A stretch of DNA of 64,000 bases, taken from assembly GCF_037969875.1 (NCBI RefSeq), contig NZ_CP150218.1:7564001-7628000 (forward strand), written 5' to 3'. The translations under genes and the position numbers were made by a program. Below the pieces are notes generated by a model, which had not been told where the DNA came from, did not search any database, and saw only the letters and a list, made by a program, of their open reading frames with translations. Origin of the DNA: Paenibacillus sp. FSL R7-0337. GTDB lineage: Bacteria > Bacillota > Bacilli > Paenibacillales > Paenibacillaceae. The stretch's first letter is position 1, and each line of letters starts with the position of its first letter. Of this stretch, positions 26,531 through 34,480 are shown one piece after another.

Positions 26531-27055
26531 ATGGAACATACGTGGGAAGGCGAGCAGGTGCGCCACTTGAATGAACAGGAGCAGCTGTTTATCAGCCGGG
26601 TACTGGAGCAGAAGAAAATACTCTACAGCATTGCGTACAGCTACTTGCGCAGCGAGGCTGAGTCACTTGAAATGGTTCAGGAAACTACATACCGGGCCTG
26701 GGTCAAGCGCAGGAGCCTGAAGGACGAGGGCCGGTTCGCACCCTGGCTGACCCGGATTCTGATCAACTGCTGCAAGGATGAACTGAAACGGAGGAAGCGG
26801 CTAGCTGCTCCTGTGCCGGAACCGGCAAGCGCTGGACTACAGGAGATGACCAGTGACCGTAAGCTGGATATGGAGCAGGCCCTGGAAGCGGTAAAGCCGA
26901 AATACCGTCAGGTGCTTGTGCTGAAATACTACCGGGATATGACGCTGACAGAAATTGCCGAGGTGCTGGGTAAGCCGGAAGGAACGGTTAAGACCTGGCT
27001 GAACAAGGGACTTAAGCAGTTGCGCGACAAAATGAGAATCAAAGGGGGACTATAG
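26531..27055 (+). CDS. ECF RNA polymerase sigma factor (SigV/SigW-like size)
   Basis: A 174-residue alternative sigma factor. Region 2 reads YSIAYSYLRSEAESLEMVQETTYRAWVKRRSLKDEGRFAPWLTRILINCCKDELKRRKR. Region 4 is ALEAVKPKYRQVLVLKYYRDMTLTEIAEVLGKPEGTVKTWLNKGLKQLR. It should direct RNA polymerase to a stress regulon when released by its partner. AAAGGGGAG precedes ATG. The next gene starts 2 nt after the stop and encodes a membrane protein with DUF4179, the usual anti-sigma arrangement. ECF genes usually control themselves; I could not fix a promoter with confidence. Confidence 0.92.
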   Translation: MEHTWEGEQVRHLNEQEQLFISRVLEQKKILYSIAYSYLRSEAESLEMVQETTYRAWVKRRSLKDEGRFAPWLTRILINCCKDELKRRKRLAAPVPEPASAGLQEMTSDRKLDMEQALEAVKPKYRQVLVLKYYRDMTLTEIAEVLGKPEGTVKTWLNKGLKQLRDKMRIKGGL

Positions 27056-27056
27056 C

Positions 27057-28463
27057 ATGGTCAAGACAGAAGAAGAGCTGCTGAAGGAGTACTACCACAG
27101 TCTGTCGGCAGAAGCGGATGAGGTTGCAGAGATGAAGCTGAATACGGCAATCCGTAAAGGCATAACGCGTTCACGCAGAAGCTCTATGTCACTAAGGAAG
27201 CGTTATGCTCTGGCTACAGCGGCGGCAGTACTTGGGATTGTGCTGTTATTCTCCTTTCCCCGGGCGGGTGAGGTGTTGAAGACCCAAGGGGCAGCTCCCG
27301 ATCAGGCAGCAATATATCAGAGCTACGGACCCCTTGAAAAGTACATTCCAGCTGTGATGACCACAAACGCCGTATCTTCGGCAATCGAGGCTGGCCTTGT
27401 ACAGCGCATTACGGGTGTTACCGCGGAGCAGAACGGATTTGTCCTGACTGTAGACGGAATTGCTGTAGATCAGAAGGGGATTATCATTTTGTATTCCTTG
27501 CAGAATAAGACTGATGAGAAGGCCCGAGTAGCACATATTCAGTTAACATCAGCTGTTTCAAATCCTTTGCATACATCCCTGGGGCCTGAGAACTCAATTT
27601 CCCCAAATCGTATAACCTACGGGTATGAATTAAGGCAGTGGGAGAGTGATGCAGGCGCTCTTCCCGATCAATTTACGTTTGAGCTGGAGCTTGGTAAATA
27701 CAAACAGTTTGCCCCAGCTTCAGCAGACAGCCTTTACGCTAAACTGTCTGTAGCCATTCCGCTGGACCGGGAGCAGCTCGCCAAGGTAGGAGAAACCATA
27801 CATGTAGACAAAACACTGGAAATAGACGGTCAGAAAATTAAAATTAATCAGGTCTATCTGGCCGCCTCCGGCATTTATCTGGACTATACCTGCGACCCGC
27901 TGAACTCCAAACAGATCTTCTCCATGTACAAACCGGGGCTCTTGGCAGGCGGCAGTGGTGATTATACGTATCTGGCTTTACGCGCCGCCAGCTTTACGGA
28001 CAGTGGGGGCAGACTGATATTTGCAAACGACAGCAGCTCTACACAATCGCTCCAGCTGCAAATCAATGGAATTCTGGCGCTGGATAAGAAGGCAACCCAA
28101 TTAATTGTAGATACGGATAAGCAACAAATTATCAAGGCTCCGGATCCGTATCTGCAAATGTCCGTTCACAACACGGAGAGGGGCTCTACGATGGTGCTGG
28201 AGTATGATTCTCAGGCACAGACTAACAGTATCTACAATAACTTAATGCTGGGGCGAAAATTCACCGATGGAGCAGGTTCAGTTCATTCAGCAGATAAGTT
28301 TGATATCGATATTCCGCTGCGCACGGAGCCGGAGAATGCGAAGTCAATCCCTCACATGTATTACCAGGGTCTGGGCAGTAATAAATACCCGCAGCCGCTG
28401 ACGTTCACCATTAAGGCATATCCTGCCCTGATCAAAGAGAAACTGTCCGTTCCAATCCGGTAA
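27057..28463 (+). CDS. DUF4179 membrane protein, probable anti-sigma factor
   Basis: A 468-residue single-pass membrane protein. About 47 cytoplasmic residues (acidic, then RSRRSSMSLRKR) are followed by the helix YALATAAAVLGIVLLFSF and a large extracytoplasmic region that matches the DUF4179 type: ITGVTAEQNGFVLTVDGIAVDQKGIIILYSLQN, later IKINQVYLAASGIYLDY. Its position 1 nt after an ECF sigma gene argues that it holds that sigma factor at the membrane and senses an envelope or extracellular signal. No HHCC zinc anti-sigma motif is visible in the N-terminus. AAAGGGGG lies before ATG. Confidence 0.85.
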   Translation: MVKTEEELLKEYYHSLSAEADEVAEMKLNTAIRKGITRSRRSSMSLRKRYALATAAAVLGIVLLFSFPRAGEVLKTQGAAPDQAAIYQSYGPLEKYIPAVMTTNAVSSAIEAGLVQRITGVTAEQNGFVLTVDGIAVDQKGIIILYSLQNKTDEKARVAHIQLTSAVSNPLHTSLGPENSISPNRITYGYELRQWESDAGALPDQFTFELELGKYKQFAPASADSLYAKLSVAIPLDREQLAKVGETIHVDKTLEIDGQKIKINQVYLAASGIYLDYTCDPLNSKQIFSMYKPGLLAGGSGDYTYLALRAASFTDSGGRLIFANDSSSTQSLQLQINGILALDKKATQLIVDTDKQQIIKAPDPYLQMSVHNTERGSTMVLEYDSQAQTNSIYNNLMLGRKFTDGAGSVHSADKFDIDIPLRTEPENAKSIPHMYYQGLGSNKYPQPLTFTIKAYPALIKEKLSVPIR

Positions 28464-28480
28464 TCCTCCTTTAAAAGCAG

Positions 28481-28530
28481 GAACAAGCCCTGAACCCTGT
28501 CAGACGACAGGGCAGGGCTTGTTGTTTGTA
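28481..28530 (+). terminator. Terminator of the sigma/anti-sigma operon
   Basis: AACAAGCCCTG and CAGGGCTTGTT form an 11-bp outer stem with an inner CCCTGTC/GACAGGG stem; the T tract is broken by G. Confidence 0.75.
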
Positions 28531-28550
28531 TCAGATATCACTATTGCCTG

Positions 28551-29075
28551 CTATTCACCAGCAAGCGCATCGCAGAACGCTTTGCCGTAAGGCGGCAGAT
28601 CCGGCGGGCGGCGGGCGGAGATGATATGGCCGTCAGTGACTACAGGCTCGTCCTTCCAGATGGCTCCAGCGTTCTCCATATCGTCACGGATGCCCGGTGT
28701 GGAGGTGACGGTGACCCCTTCAAGTATTTTGGCGGAGATTAAGACCCAGCCTGCATGGCAGATCTGTCCAATCGGCTTCTTCGCAGTATTGAAATCCTGC
28801 ACCAGCTTCAGCACTGCGCTGTACCGGCGGATTTTGTCGGGAGCCCAGCCTCCGGGAACAAGGATGCCGTCATAGTCGGCTGCCTTAAGCTCATCCCAGC
28901 TGTATTCAGCAGTGGCCGGGACGCCATATTTGCCGACATATGTCTTCCCCTTCTCAAGGCCGGCCAAATGAACCTCGGCCCCTTCCTCGCGGACGCGGTA
29001 TACGGGATACCACAGCTCAAGATCTTCAAATTCATCGTCCACCAGCGCAATGACTTTTTTACCTGACAGTCTCAT
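28551..29075 (-). CDS. DJ-1/PfpI family protein
   Basis: A 174-residue protein of the glutamine amidotransferase-like PfpI group (protease, deglycase or chaperone activities are reported for members). The nucleophile elbow is GQICHAGWVLISA with Cys near 106. The upstream acidic residue expected in this family is provided by the DDEFEDLELWYP segment, and GILVPGGWAPD is the G-rich loop. ITARRPPDLP-type ending (HIISARRPPDLPPYGKAFCDAL) is typical. The substrate is unknown. Single gene, convergent with the anti-sigma operon. Confidence 0.9.
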   Translation of the reverse strand: MRLSGKKVIALVDDEFEDLELWYPVYRVREEGAEVHLAGLEKGKTYVGKYGVPATAEYSWDELKAADYDGILVPGGWAPDKIRRYSAVLKLVQDFNTAKKPIGQICHAGWVLISAKILEGVTVTSTPGIRDDMENAGAIWKDEPVVTDGHIISARRPPDLPPYGKAFCDALAGE

Positions 29076-29289
29076 TCTATACAGCTCCCTTCGGCTTAAC
29101 TTCCTGATATCTATGTCATTCTATCAAAAGAGACACGTGAAGTCACATTTTGATATGGAAAAAAATTAAATCATTGCCAATTAAAACATGATATGCAAAC
29201 TTGCAGGGATTCAGGGGAATGAAGTCGAATACTAGAAAGGGAAAAGGCAAAACCATGCGTTTTTAAAAGATCATTCTGAGGTGTGGGAG

Positions 29290-29745
29290 ATGTATAAGGA
29301 ACAATTAATGAAGAAGTCTTGTGGCTGCGGCGGGATCATGACCATACATATGCATACGCTGATTTATAGTGCGAAGATCAAAATTACTCATGTCCCTGTA
29401 TATACCTGCGGGCAATGCGCCCGCTATGAGCCCTTGCCGGTTATCAAGCGTGACCTGGGTCTGCTGATCCAGGAGCTTGGAGAGCGTCCTGCGGGCAAGC
29501 TGCATTTGTCCTTTGCGGACCGCAATGAGTGGGCCAGTGTGCTGAAGGATACGCTTTCTGCGGGCCTGTTTGCCGGTGGCTTGCCGGAACTGGAGGAGTC
29601 TATCCGCACGGCTATGCAGAGCCGGATTGATCTGCTGCTGGATGTATACCGCACGGCTGCGGATCTGTCTGACCGGAAATGGATGGAAGAAATAGGCCTC
29701 CGGCTATCCCAGTTGACGGCTCAATCGGCAGAAAGTGCCAAATAA
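29290..29745 (+). CDS. Small zinc-ribbon protein, unknown function
   Basis: A 151-residue cytoplasmic protein. Two Cys pairs, CGCGG (Cys11, Cys13) and YTCGQCARYE (Cys40, Cys43), are spaced like a zinc ribbon. The rest is mainly helical, with VIKRDLGLLIQELGER and a C-terminal helix pair. It resembles YgiT-type zinc fingers in its first 45 residues, but I cannot assign a role. ATG 29290 is favoured because GAGGTGTGGGAG precedes it; a GTG at 29281 lies within that site. It precedes ccpA by about 320 nt on the same strand. Confidence 0.7.
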   Translation: MYKEQLMKKSCGCGGIMTIHMHTLIYSAKIKITHVPVYTCGQCARYEPLPVIKRDLGLLIQELGERPAGKLHLSFADRNEWASVLKDTLSAGLFAGGLPELEESIRTAMQSRIDLLLDVYRTAADLSDRKWMEEIGLRLSQLTAQSAESAK

Positions 29746-29904
29746 AGAGTATTTTTTGACATTTTGAAAAAAAGTCTGCAAAAACAATGAAAAATTTTCA
29801 GTGAATGTTGGATTTTTCACGCGCTTTTTGATACGATAGAGAAAGCTTATAGAAATCTTGAAATTATAAGGGCTTTCATCTGGAAGTTACTGGAGGATCA
29901 GAAA
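29746..29904. other. AT-rich region upstream of the ccpA leader
   Basis: Very A/T-rich sequence with possible -35/-10 elements (TTTTGACATTTTG near 29756, TTGATACGATAG near 29828). It carries no gene and may hold an upstream promoter for the short open frame and ccpA. Confidence 0.35.
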
Positions 29905-29976
29905 TTGGCGGAAGGCGTTAAAGCCGCGCCAGGACTGGCGTTTCAACCTTTGAAAGAAATTTTGAAAGGAAAATGA
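29905..29976 (+). CDS. Possible 23-codon leader peptide upstream of ccpA
   Basis: TTG 29905 is preceded by CTGGAGGATC, a good ribosome binding site at about 8 nt, and opens a 23-codon frame to TGA 29974-29976. The peptide would begin with MAEGVKAAPGL and end with a basic KEILKGK. The stop overlaps a cre-like sequence and lies just ahead of a ccpA promoter. It may be a small protein, a leader peptide or chance; coding evidence is only the site and the frame. Confidence 0.3.
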   Translation: MAEGVKAAPGLAFQPLKEILKGK

Positions 29977-30015
29977 AGCGTTATCATTGCACAATTGTAC
30001 AAAGTGTCGTATCAT
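29973..30015 (+). promoter_or_regulatory. ccpA promoter with an overlapping cre-like site
   Basis: TTGCAC (29987-29992) and TATCAT (30010-30015) are exactly 17 nt apart. Immediately upstream, 29973-29986 reads ATGAAGCGTTATCA. Its right part, AAGCGTTATCA, equals the conserved part of B. subtilis cre sites, while the left part is shifted by one base. Autoregulation by CcpA is inferred. Confidence 0.6.
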
Positions 30016-30063
30016 AATTTTAATTAGTCGAACGATAAAATTTATCGCAATGGAGAGAGTAAT

Positions 30064-31074
30064 TTGACGGTAACCATTTACGATGTAGCTCGAGAAGCAG
30101 GCGTATCTATGGCTACGGTATCACGGGTTGTGAATAATAACCCCAACGTGAAACCGCAGACCCGGAAGAAGGTTTTTGAAGCGATTGAGCGTTTGGGCTA
30201 TCGTCCGAATGCTGTGGCGAGAGGTCTCGCCAGCAAGAAAACGACAACCGTAGGGGTTGTTATCCCTGATATCTCAAACTCGATTTTTGCGGAAATTGCA
30301 CGCGGGATTGAAGATATTGCCAATATGTATCACTACAACATTATTCTCTGTAACGCTGACAAGCGCAAAGAGAAAGAGATTCGTGTCATTAACACACTGC
30401 TCGAGAAGCAGGTGGACGGGCTGCTGTTCATGGGCGGAACCGTTACGGAAGAGCATATTCAGGCGTTCCAGACCTCTGCTGTGCCTATCGTACTCTGTGC
30501 GACCCGCGATGAGAAGGGAACGTATCCTTCCGTGGATATCGACCACGAGACGGCTGCATTTGATGCAGTGAATACGCTGATCCGCCACGGACACCGTGAG
30601 ATCGCCATGATCAGCGGCACACTGCAGGACCCTGCGAACGGATATGCCCGGTTCCACGGCTACAAGAAGGCGCTGGAAGCGGCAGGTATCGAGTATCAGG
30701 AGGATCTGGTGCGCATCGGTAACTATCGATACGAATCCGGTGTCGAAGCGATGAAGTACTTCCTGGGTCTGAAGAAGAAGCCGACAGCTATCTTTGCCGC
30801 TACCGATGAGATGGCAATTGGCGCCATTCACAGTATTCAGGATGAAGGCCTTAAGGTACCGGATGACTTCTCGATTATCAGTGTAGACAACATCCGGATG
30901 GCTTCGATGGTTCGTCCGCTCCTCACTACTGTAGCACAGCCGATGTATGATCTCGGTGCTGTAGCGATGAGACTGCTGACGAAGCTGATGAAGAAGGAGA
31001 CCGTTGAGAATCCGCGGGTAATTTTGCCGCATGAGACCATTCTTCGTCTGTCTGTCAATCATGTCAACAAATAA
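30064..31074 (+). CDS. ccpA: Catabolite control protein A (LacI family)
   Basis: Global regulator of carbon metabolism that binds cre operators together with Ser46-phosphorylated HPr or Crh. 336 residues. The DNA-binding head is [34 protein letters not shown] with the hinge [24 protein letters not shown]. The core is a periplasmic-binding-protein fold with [37 protein letters not shown] and [22 protein letters not shown], closely CcpA-like throughout. The start is TTG 30064 with GGAGAG 7-8 nt upstream. The order ccpA ... acuA/acsA ... rpsD matches the Bacillus region. A cre-like site overlaps its promoter. Confidence 0.96.
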   Translation: MTVTIYDVAREAGVSMATVSRVVNNNPNVKPQTRKKVFEAIERLGYRPNAVARGLASKKTTTVGVVIPDISNSIFAEIARGIEDIANMYHYNIILCNADKRKEKEIRVINTLLEKQVDGLLFMGGTVTEEHIQAFQTSAVPIVLCATRDEKGTYPSVDIDHETAAFDAVNTLIRHGHREIAMISGTLQDPANGYARFHGYKKALEAAGIEYQEDLVRIGNYRYESGVEAMKYFLGLKKKPTAIFAATDEMAIGAIHSIQDEGLKVPDDFSIISVDNIRMASMVRPLLTTVAQPMYDLGAVAMRLLTKLMKKETVENPRVILPHETILRLSVNHVNK

Positions 31075-31110
31075 GATCAGTATGTCTAGCACGTGAATAT
31101 AGGTTTCTTA

Positions 31111-31134
31111 AGAAGCTCCTTCGGGAGCTTTTTA
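31111..31134 (+). terminator. Terminator of ccpA
   Basis: AAGCTCC-TTCG-GGAGCTT, a 7-bp stem on a stable tetraloop, followed by three T, between ccpA and the nucleosidase gene. Confidence 0.75.
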
Positions 31135-31168
31135 TGTTTGCGGTCAGAAAATTCAAGGGGGCTATGAA

Positions 31169-31864
31169 ATGAGCGGAGTGCTGGGTCTGATTGGCGCAAT
31201 GGATGAAGAAATCAAGCTGCTGCTGGAAGAGATGGAGAATCGGCAGACCACGGTGAAGGCCGGAATTACCTTTTATGCAGGGACAGTGTTCGGGAAAGCA
31301 GCTGTGGTCTGCAAATCAGGAGTAGGGAAGGTGAACGCCGCAGTAACCACACAGATTCTGCTGGACAGCTTCGACGTAGAGCAGGTGCTGTTCACAGGAG
31401 TGGCCGGAGCGCTGCATCCTGAGCTGAACATCGGGGATATTGTTATTTCGTCCTCCTGTATTCAGCATGATATGGATGTTACAGCGCTCGGTTATGCCAG
31501 AGGGGTGATTCCCTATCAGGAGATCTCCGCCTTCCAGGCAGATCCTCTGCTGGTGAAGTTAGCAGAAGAGGCTTGTCAAGAGCTGAAGCAGAAGTCTGTA
31601 ACTGGCATTGTACTGTCCGGGGATCAATTCATCGCCAGCAGGGCATCAGTAGCTATGCTGCGTGAGCAACTGGACGGGGCCTGTGCAGAGATGGAGGGTG
31701 CGGCGGTTGCCCAAGTCTGCCATATGAACGGGATACCTTTTGTAGTCGTACGTTCAATGTCAGACAAGGCAGACGGCTCAGCCCATGTAAATTACAGTGA
31801 GTTCACCGTAACTGCCTCGCAGCATTCGCATGCCATTCTGGAGCATATGCTTAAGGCAATGTAA
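31169..31864 (+). CDS. mtnN: 5'-methylthioadenosine/S-adenosylhomocysteine nucleosidase
   Basis: Cleaves adenine from MTA and SAH, feeding methionine salvage and the activated methyl cycle. 231 residues, the family size. It begins GLIGAMDEEIKLLLEEME with the catalytic Glu of the MDEE motif. FTGVAGAL, the substrate region VLSGDQFIAS, EMEGAAVAQVC (ribose-binding M-E) and VRSMSDKADG with the catalytic Asp follow. AAGGGGG lies before ATG. It stands alone after the ccpA terminator and is convergent with acuA. Confidence 0.95.
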   Translation: MSGVLGLIGAMDEEIKLLLEEMENRQTTVKAGITFYAGTVFGKAAVVCKSGVGKVNAAVTTQILLDSFDVEQVLFTGVAGALHPELNIGDIVISSSCIQHDMDVTALGYARGVIPYQEISAFQADPLLVKLAEEACQELKQKSVTGIVLSGDQFIASRASVAMLREQLDGACAEMEGAAVAQVCHMNGIPFVVVRSMSDKADGSAHVNYSEFTVTASQHSHAILEHMLKAM

Positions 31865-31885
31865 CCTGCAGGCAGGCCGCCTGAA

Positions 31886-32518
31886 TTAATACATAAACCG
31901 CTGTCTGAAGCGCACCCGGTCGAAGGTCTCGCGGGAGGATAGCGGTACTTCCTGACCCATGCGGACCATGAGGCAATTAGCCGGATGCGAGCAAATCTCC
32001 GGATCATCGGTAGCATACCACACCATATCTACCGTCTTCATCAGCTTCTCCATCATCTGGCGGTACTCCCATACGGTAAGGCCGCTCCCCTTGAGGTCCC
32101 AGTGCCAATAATATTCGGTTGTGAATACGATGCAGTTCTCCAGTTGTCCCTCTTCAAAAGCGCTTGAAACCAGCAGCTTCGCAAGCCCGCTCCCGCGGTA
32201 CTCGTCAGCCACTTCTATAGCTCCCAGCTCAATCAGATCTTCCATTCCGCCCTGAGACCATAACTCCAGTTCATCCGGATAATGAAAAGTGACATAGCCC
32301 ACGATAACGTCTGAGACCACTGCTGCTACGATGCGTCCTTCAGGTAAGCCCGATATCTCTATCAAGGCTTCAAGCTGCTCCTGCGGCTTACGGAAGGCGT
32401 CCAGATCTCGGTGCATACTTAAGGTCTGAAGCGTTTCGGCGGATAAGGGTCCGCGGACAGAAATCAGCCGGCCTTGATGCTCTATCGTATGGAATACAGG
32501 GATTTTATAATGCTCCAT
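31886..32518 (-). CDS. acuA: Acetyltransferase AcuA
   Basis: In Bacillus AcuA is the GNAT-type protein that acetylates and so switches off acetyl-CoA synthetase AcsA; AcuC reverses this. The protein here has 210 residues, the size of AcuA. It carries the acetyl-CoA motif LGAIEVADEYRGSGLAKLLVSSAFEE and the AcuA-typical HWDLKGSGLTVWEYRQMMEKLM and NCLMVRMG segments. It lies back to back with acsA, its expected target, separated by 159 nt containing cre-like sequences. acuB and acuC do not follow, unlike in Bacillus. Confidence 0.92.
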   Translation of the reverse strand: MEHYKIPVFHTIEHQGRLISVRGPLSAETLQTLSMHRDLDAFRKPQEQLEALIEISGLPEGRIVAAVVSDVIVGYVTFHYPDELELWSQGGMEDLIELGAIEVADEYRGSGLAKLLVSSAFEEGQLENCIVFTTEYYWHWDLKGSGLTVWEYRQMMEKLMKTVDMVWYATDDPEICSHPANCLMVRMGQEVPLSSRETFDRVRFRQRFMY

Positions 32519-32552
32519 GCTTGGGCTCCCTCCGGTTCACTATAATATGGAA

Positions 32553-32637
32553 TGTAACCGCTTCCTGTGATATACTGATTCCGACACGGAATATTCACAT
32601 TTAGAACGTTGACGCAATTAATAGAAGTAGATGGTAC
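32553..32637. promoter_or_regulatory. acuA/acsA divergent control region with two cre-like sites
   Basis: 32553-32566 (TGTAACCGCTTCCT) and 32601-32614 (TTAGAACGTTGACG) each agree with the cre consensus TGWNANCGNTNWCA at about 12 of 14 positions by hand count. The second overlaps TTGACG, a likely acsA -35; a weak -10 lies near 32632. TATAATATGG near 32541 may belong to the opposite promoter. CcpA control of acsA is known in Bacillus. Confidence 0.5.
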
Positions 32638-32677
32638 CCTTAAAGCTTAAAGCAAACCAGTAGGGGAGGCAAGAGTA

Positions 32678-34402
32678 ATGGGGCAAGTTCAAGGCGAAAT
32701 TTTGCCGGGCCGGGTGCAGCGCTCGAATATGGAGGATTATTCCCGGGCAGTTGACGAATTCCGGTGGGAGGATGTCGAGCGCAGCTTCTCCTGGCATGGG
32801 ACCGGCAAGGTGAATATGGCACATGAAGCGATCGACCGTCATGTCGACGAGGGGCGTGGGGCTGCTACGGCACTGATCTACAGCGATGCGGTGCGAGAGG
32901 AGCGGTACACCTTCGCCGACTTAAGGGAACGGTCGAACAAGTTCGGTAATGTACTACGCAAATACGGAATCGGCAAAGGCGACCGGGTGTTCATCTTCAT
33001 GCCGCGTACCCCGGAGCTGTATTTCAGCCTGCTCGGCATACTGAAGACGGGAGCAGTAGCAGGTCCTCTGTTCGAGGCGTTCATGGAGACGGCGGTCAAG
33101 GACCGGCTGGAGGACAGCGGAGCCGTGGCGCTGGTGACCACGCCGGAGCTGCTGCACCGGGTGAAGCGGGAGCAGCTCCCAGGACTGCGCCATATCTTTG
33201 TGGTAGGAGCTTCTGCTGCTGAAGATTCGGGGCTGCTGAGCTATGAAGCGGAGATGGCTGAGGCGTCCGCTGAGCTGGAACCGGAATGGCTGAGCCTGGA
33301 CGACGGTCTGATTATGCATTATACCTCCGGTTCCACCGGGAAGCCCAAAGGCATCTACCATGTACAGAGAGCCATGATCCAACACTATTATACAGGCAAG
33401 GTAGTCCTGGATTTGCGGCCGGAGGATGTGTACTGGTGCACGGCCGATCCGGGTTGGGTGACTGGAACCTCTTATGGGATCTTTGCCCCCTGGCTAAATG
33501 GGGTAGCGAATGTAATCCGTGGAGGCCGCTTCAGTCCGCTGGATTGGTATAAGACGATTGAACGCTTTGGGGTGACGGTATGGTACAGTGCGCCTACGGC
33601 TTTCCGGATGCTGATGGGGGCTGGTAAGGAGACTCTGGAGGGGATTGATCTCAGCAGTCTGCGTCATGTGCTGTCTGTCGGCGAGCCGCTGAACCCTGAG
33701 GTCGTGCGCTGGGGCGACAAAATCTATCAGCAGCGGATTCATGATACGTGGTGGATGACCGAGACGGGAGCGCAGCTCATCTGCAACTACCCGGGAATGG
33801 ACATCAAACCAGGCTCCATGGGGCGGCCGTTGCCGGGGATTGAGGCAGCTATCCTTGATGACCGCGGCAACGTGCTGCCGCCTTATGCCATGGGCAATCT
33901 GGCTATTCGCACCCCCTGGCCGTCCATGATGGGCAAGGTGTGGAATAACCAGGCTAAATACGATGAATACTTCCGAATTCCGGGATGGTATATCTCCGGG
34001 GATTCGGCGTATATGGATGAAGACGGCTACTTCTGGTTCCAGGGCCGGATTGATGATGTGATCAATTCCTCCGGGGAGCGGATTGGACCTTTCGAGGTCG
34101 AGAGCAAGCTGGTGGAGCATCCGGCTGTCGCGGAGGCTGGGGTCATCGGCAAGCCGGATGTCATGCGCGGAGAGATCATCAAGGCCTTCATCTCGCTGCG
34201 GGACGGATACAGTCCAACCGCGGAGCTGAAAGAAGAGATCGCGGCATTTGTCAAAGCCGGCCTGTCTGCCCATGCTGCACCGCGTGAAATCGAGTTCAAG
34301 GATAAGCTGCCCAAGACCCGGTCCGGCAAAATTATGCGCCGTGTACTGAAGGCCTGGGAGCTGCATCTTCCGGCAGGCGATTTGTCTACCATCGAAGACT
34401 AG
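32678..34402 (+). CDS. acsA: Acetyl-CoA synthetase AcsA
   Basis: AMP-forming ligase that activates acetate to acetyl-CoA through acetyl-AMP. 574 residues, the shorter Bacillus AcsA type. The adenylate-forming signature is MHYTSGSTGKPKGIYH. WCTADPGWVTGTSYGIFAPW shapes the acetyl pocket, with WWMTETGAQ, SGDSAYMDEDGYFWFQGRIDDVINSSGERIGPFEVES and the C-terminal catalytic Lys in KTRSGKIMRRVLK; that Lys is the known acetylation target of AcuA. GGGGAGG precedes ATG. acuA is divergent. The gene ends at a strong terminator shared with the penicillin-binding protein gene. Confidence 0.96.
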   Translation: MGQVQGEILPGRVQRSNMEDYSRAVDEFRWEDVERSFSWHGTGKVNMAHEAIDRHVDEGRGAATALIYSDAVREERYTFADLRERSNKFGNVLRKYGIGKGDRVFIFMPRTPELYFSLLGILKTGAVAGPLFEAFMETAVKDRLEDSGAVALVTTPELLHRVKREQLPGLRHIFVVGASAAEDSGLLSYEAEMAEASAELEPEWLSLDDGLIMHYTSGSTGKPKGIYHVQRAMIQHYYTGKVVLDLRPEDVYWCTADPGWVTGTSYGIFAPWLNGVANVIRGGRFSPLDWYKTIERFGVTVWYSAPTAFRMLMGAGKETLEGIDLSSLRHVLSVGEPLNPEVVRWGDKIYQQRIHDTWWMTETGAQLICNYPGMDIKPGSMGRPLPGIEAAILDDRGNVLPPYAMGNLAIRTPWPSMMGKVWNNQAKYDEYFRIPGWYISGDSAYMDEDGYFWFQGRIDDVINSSGERIGPFEVESKLVEHPAVAEAGVIGKPDVMRGEIIKAFISLRDGYSPTAELKEEIAAFVKAGLSAHAAPREIEFKDKLPKTRSGKIMRRVLKAWELHLPAGDLSTIED

Positions 34403-34408
34403 GCAGAA

Positions 34409-34452
34409 TTTAAAAAAGCCCGTTCCCCTTATCCCGGGGAACGGGCTTTTGA
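34409..34452. terminator. Bidirectional terminator between acsA and the PBP gene
   Basis: AAAAAGCCCGTTCCCC and GGGGAACGGGCTTTT form a near-perfect stem with A and T tracts on both sides. Confidence 0.92.
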
Positions 34453-34480
34453 AGCTTCTACTGAAGTCTGACTGCCCTGC

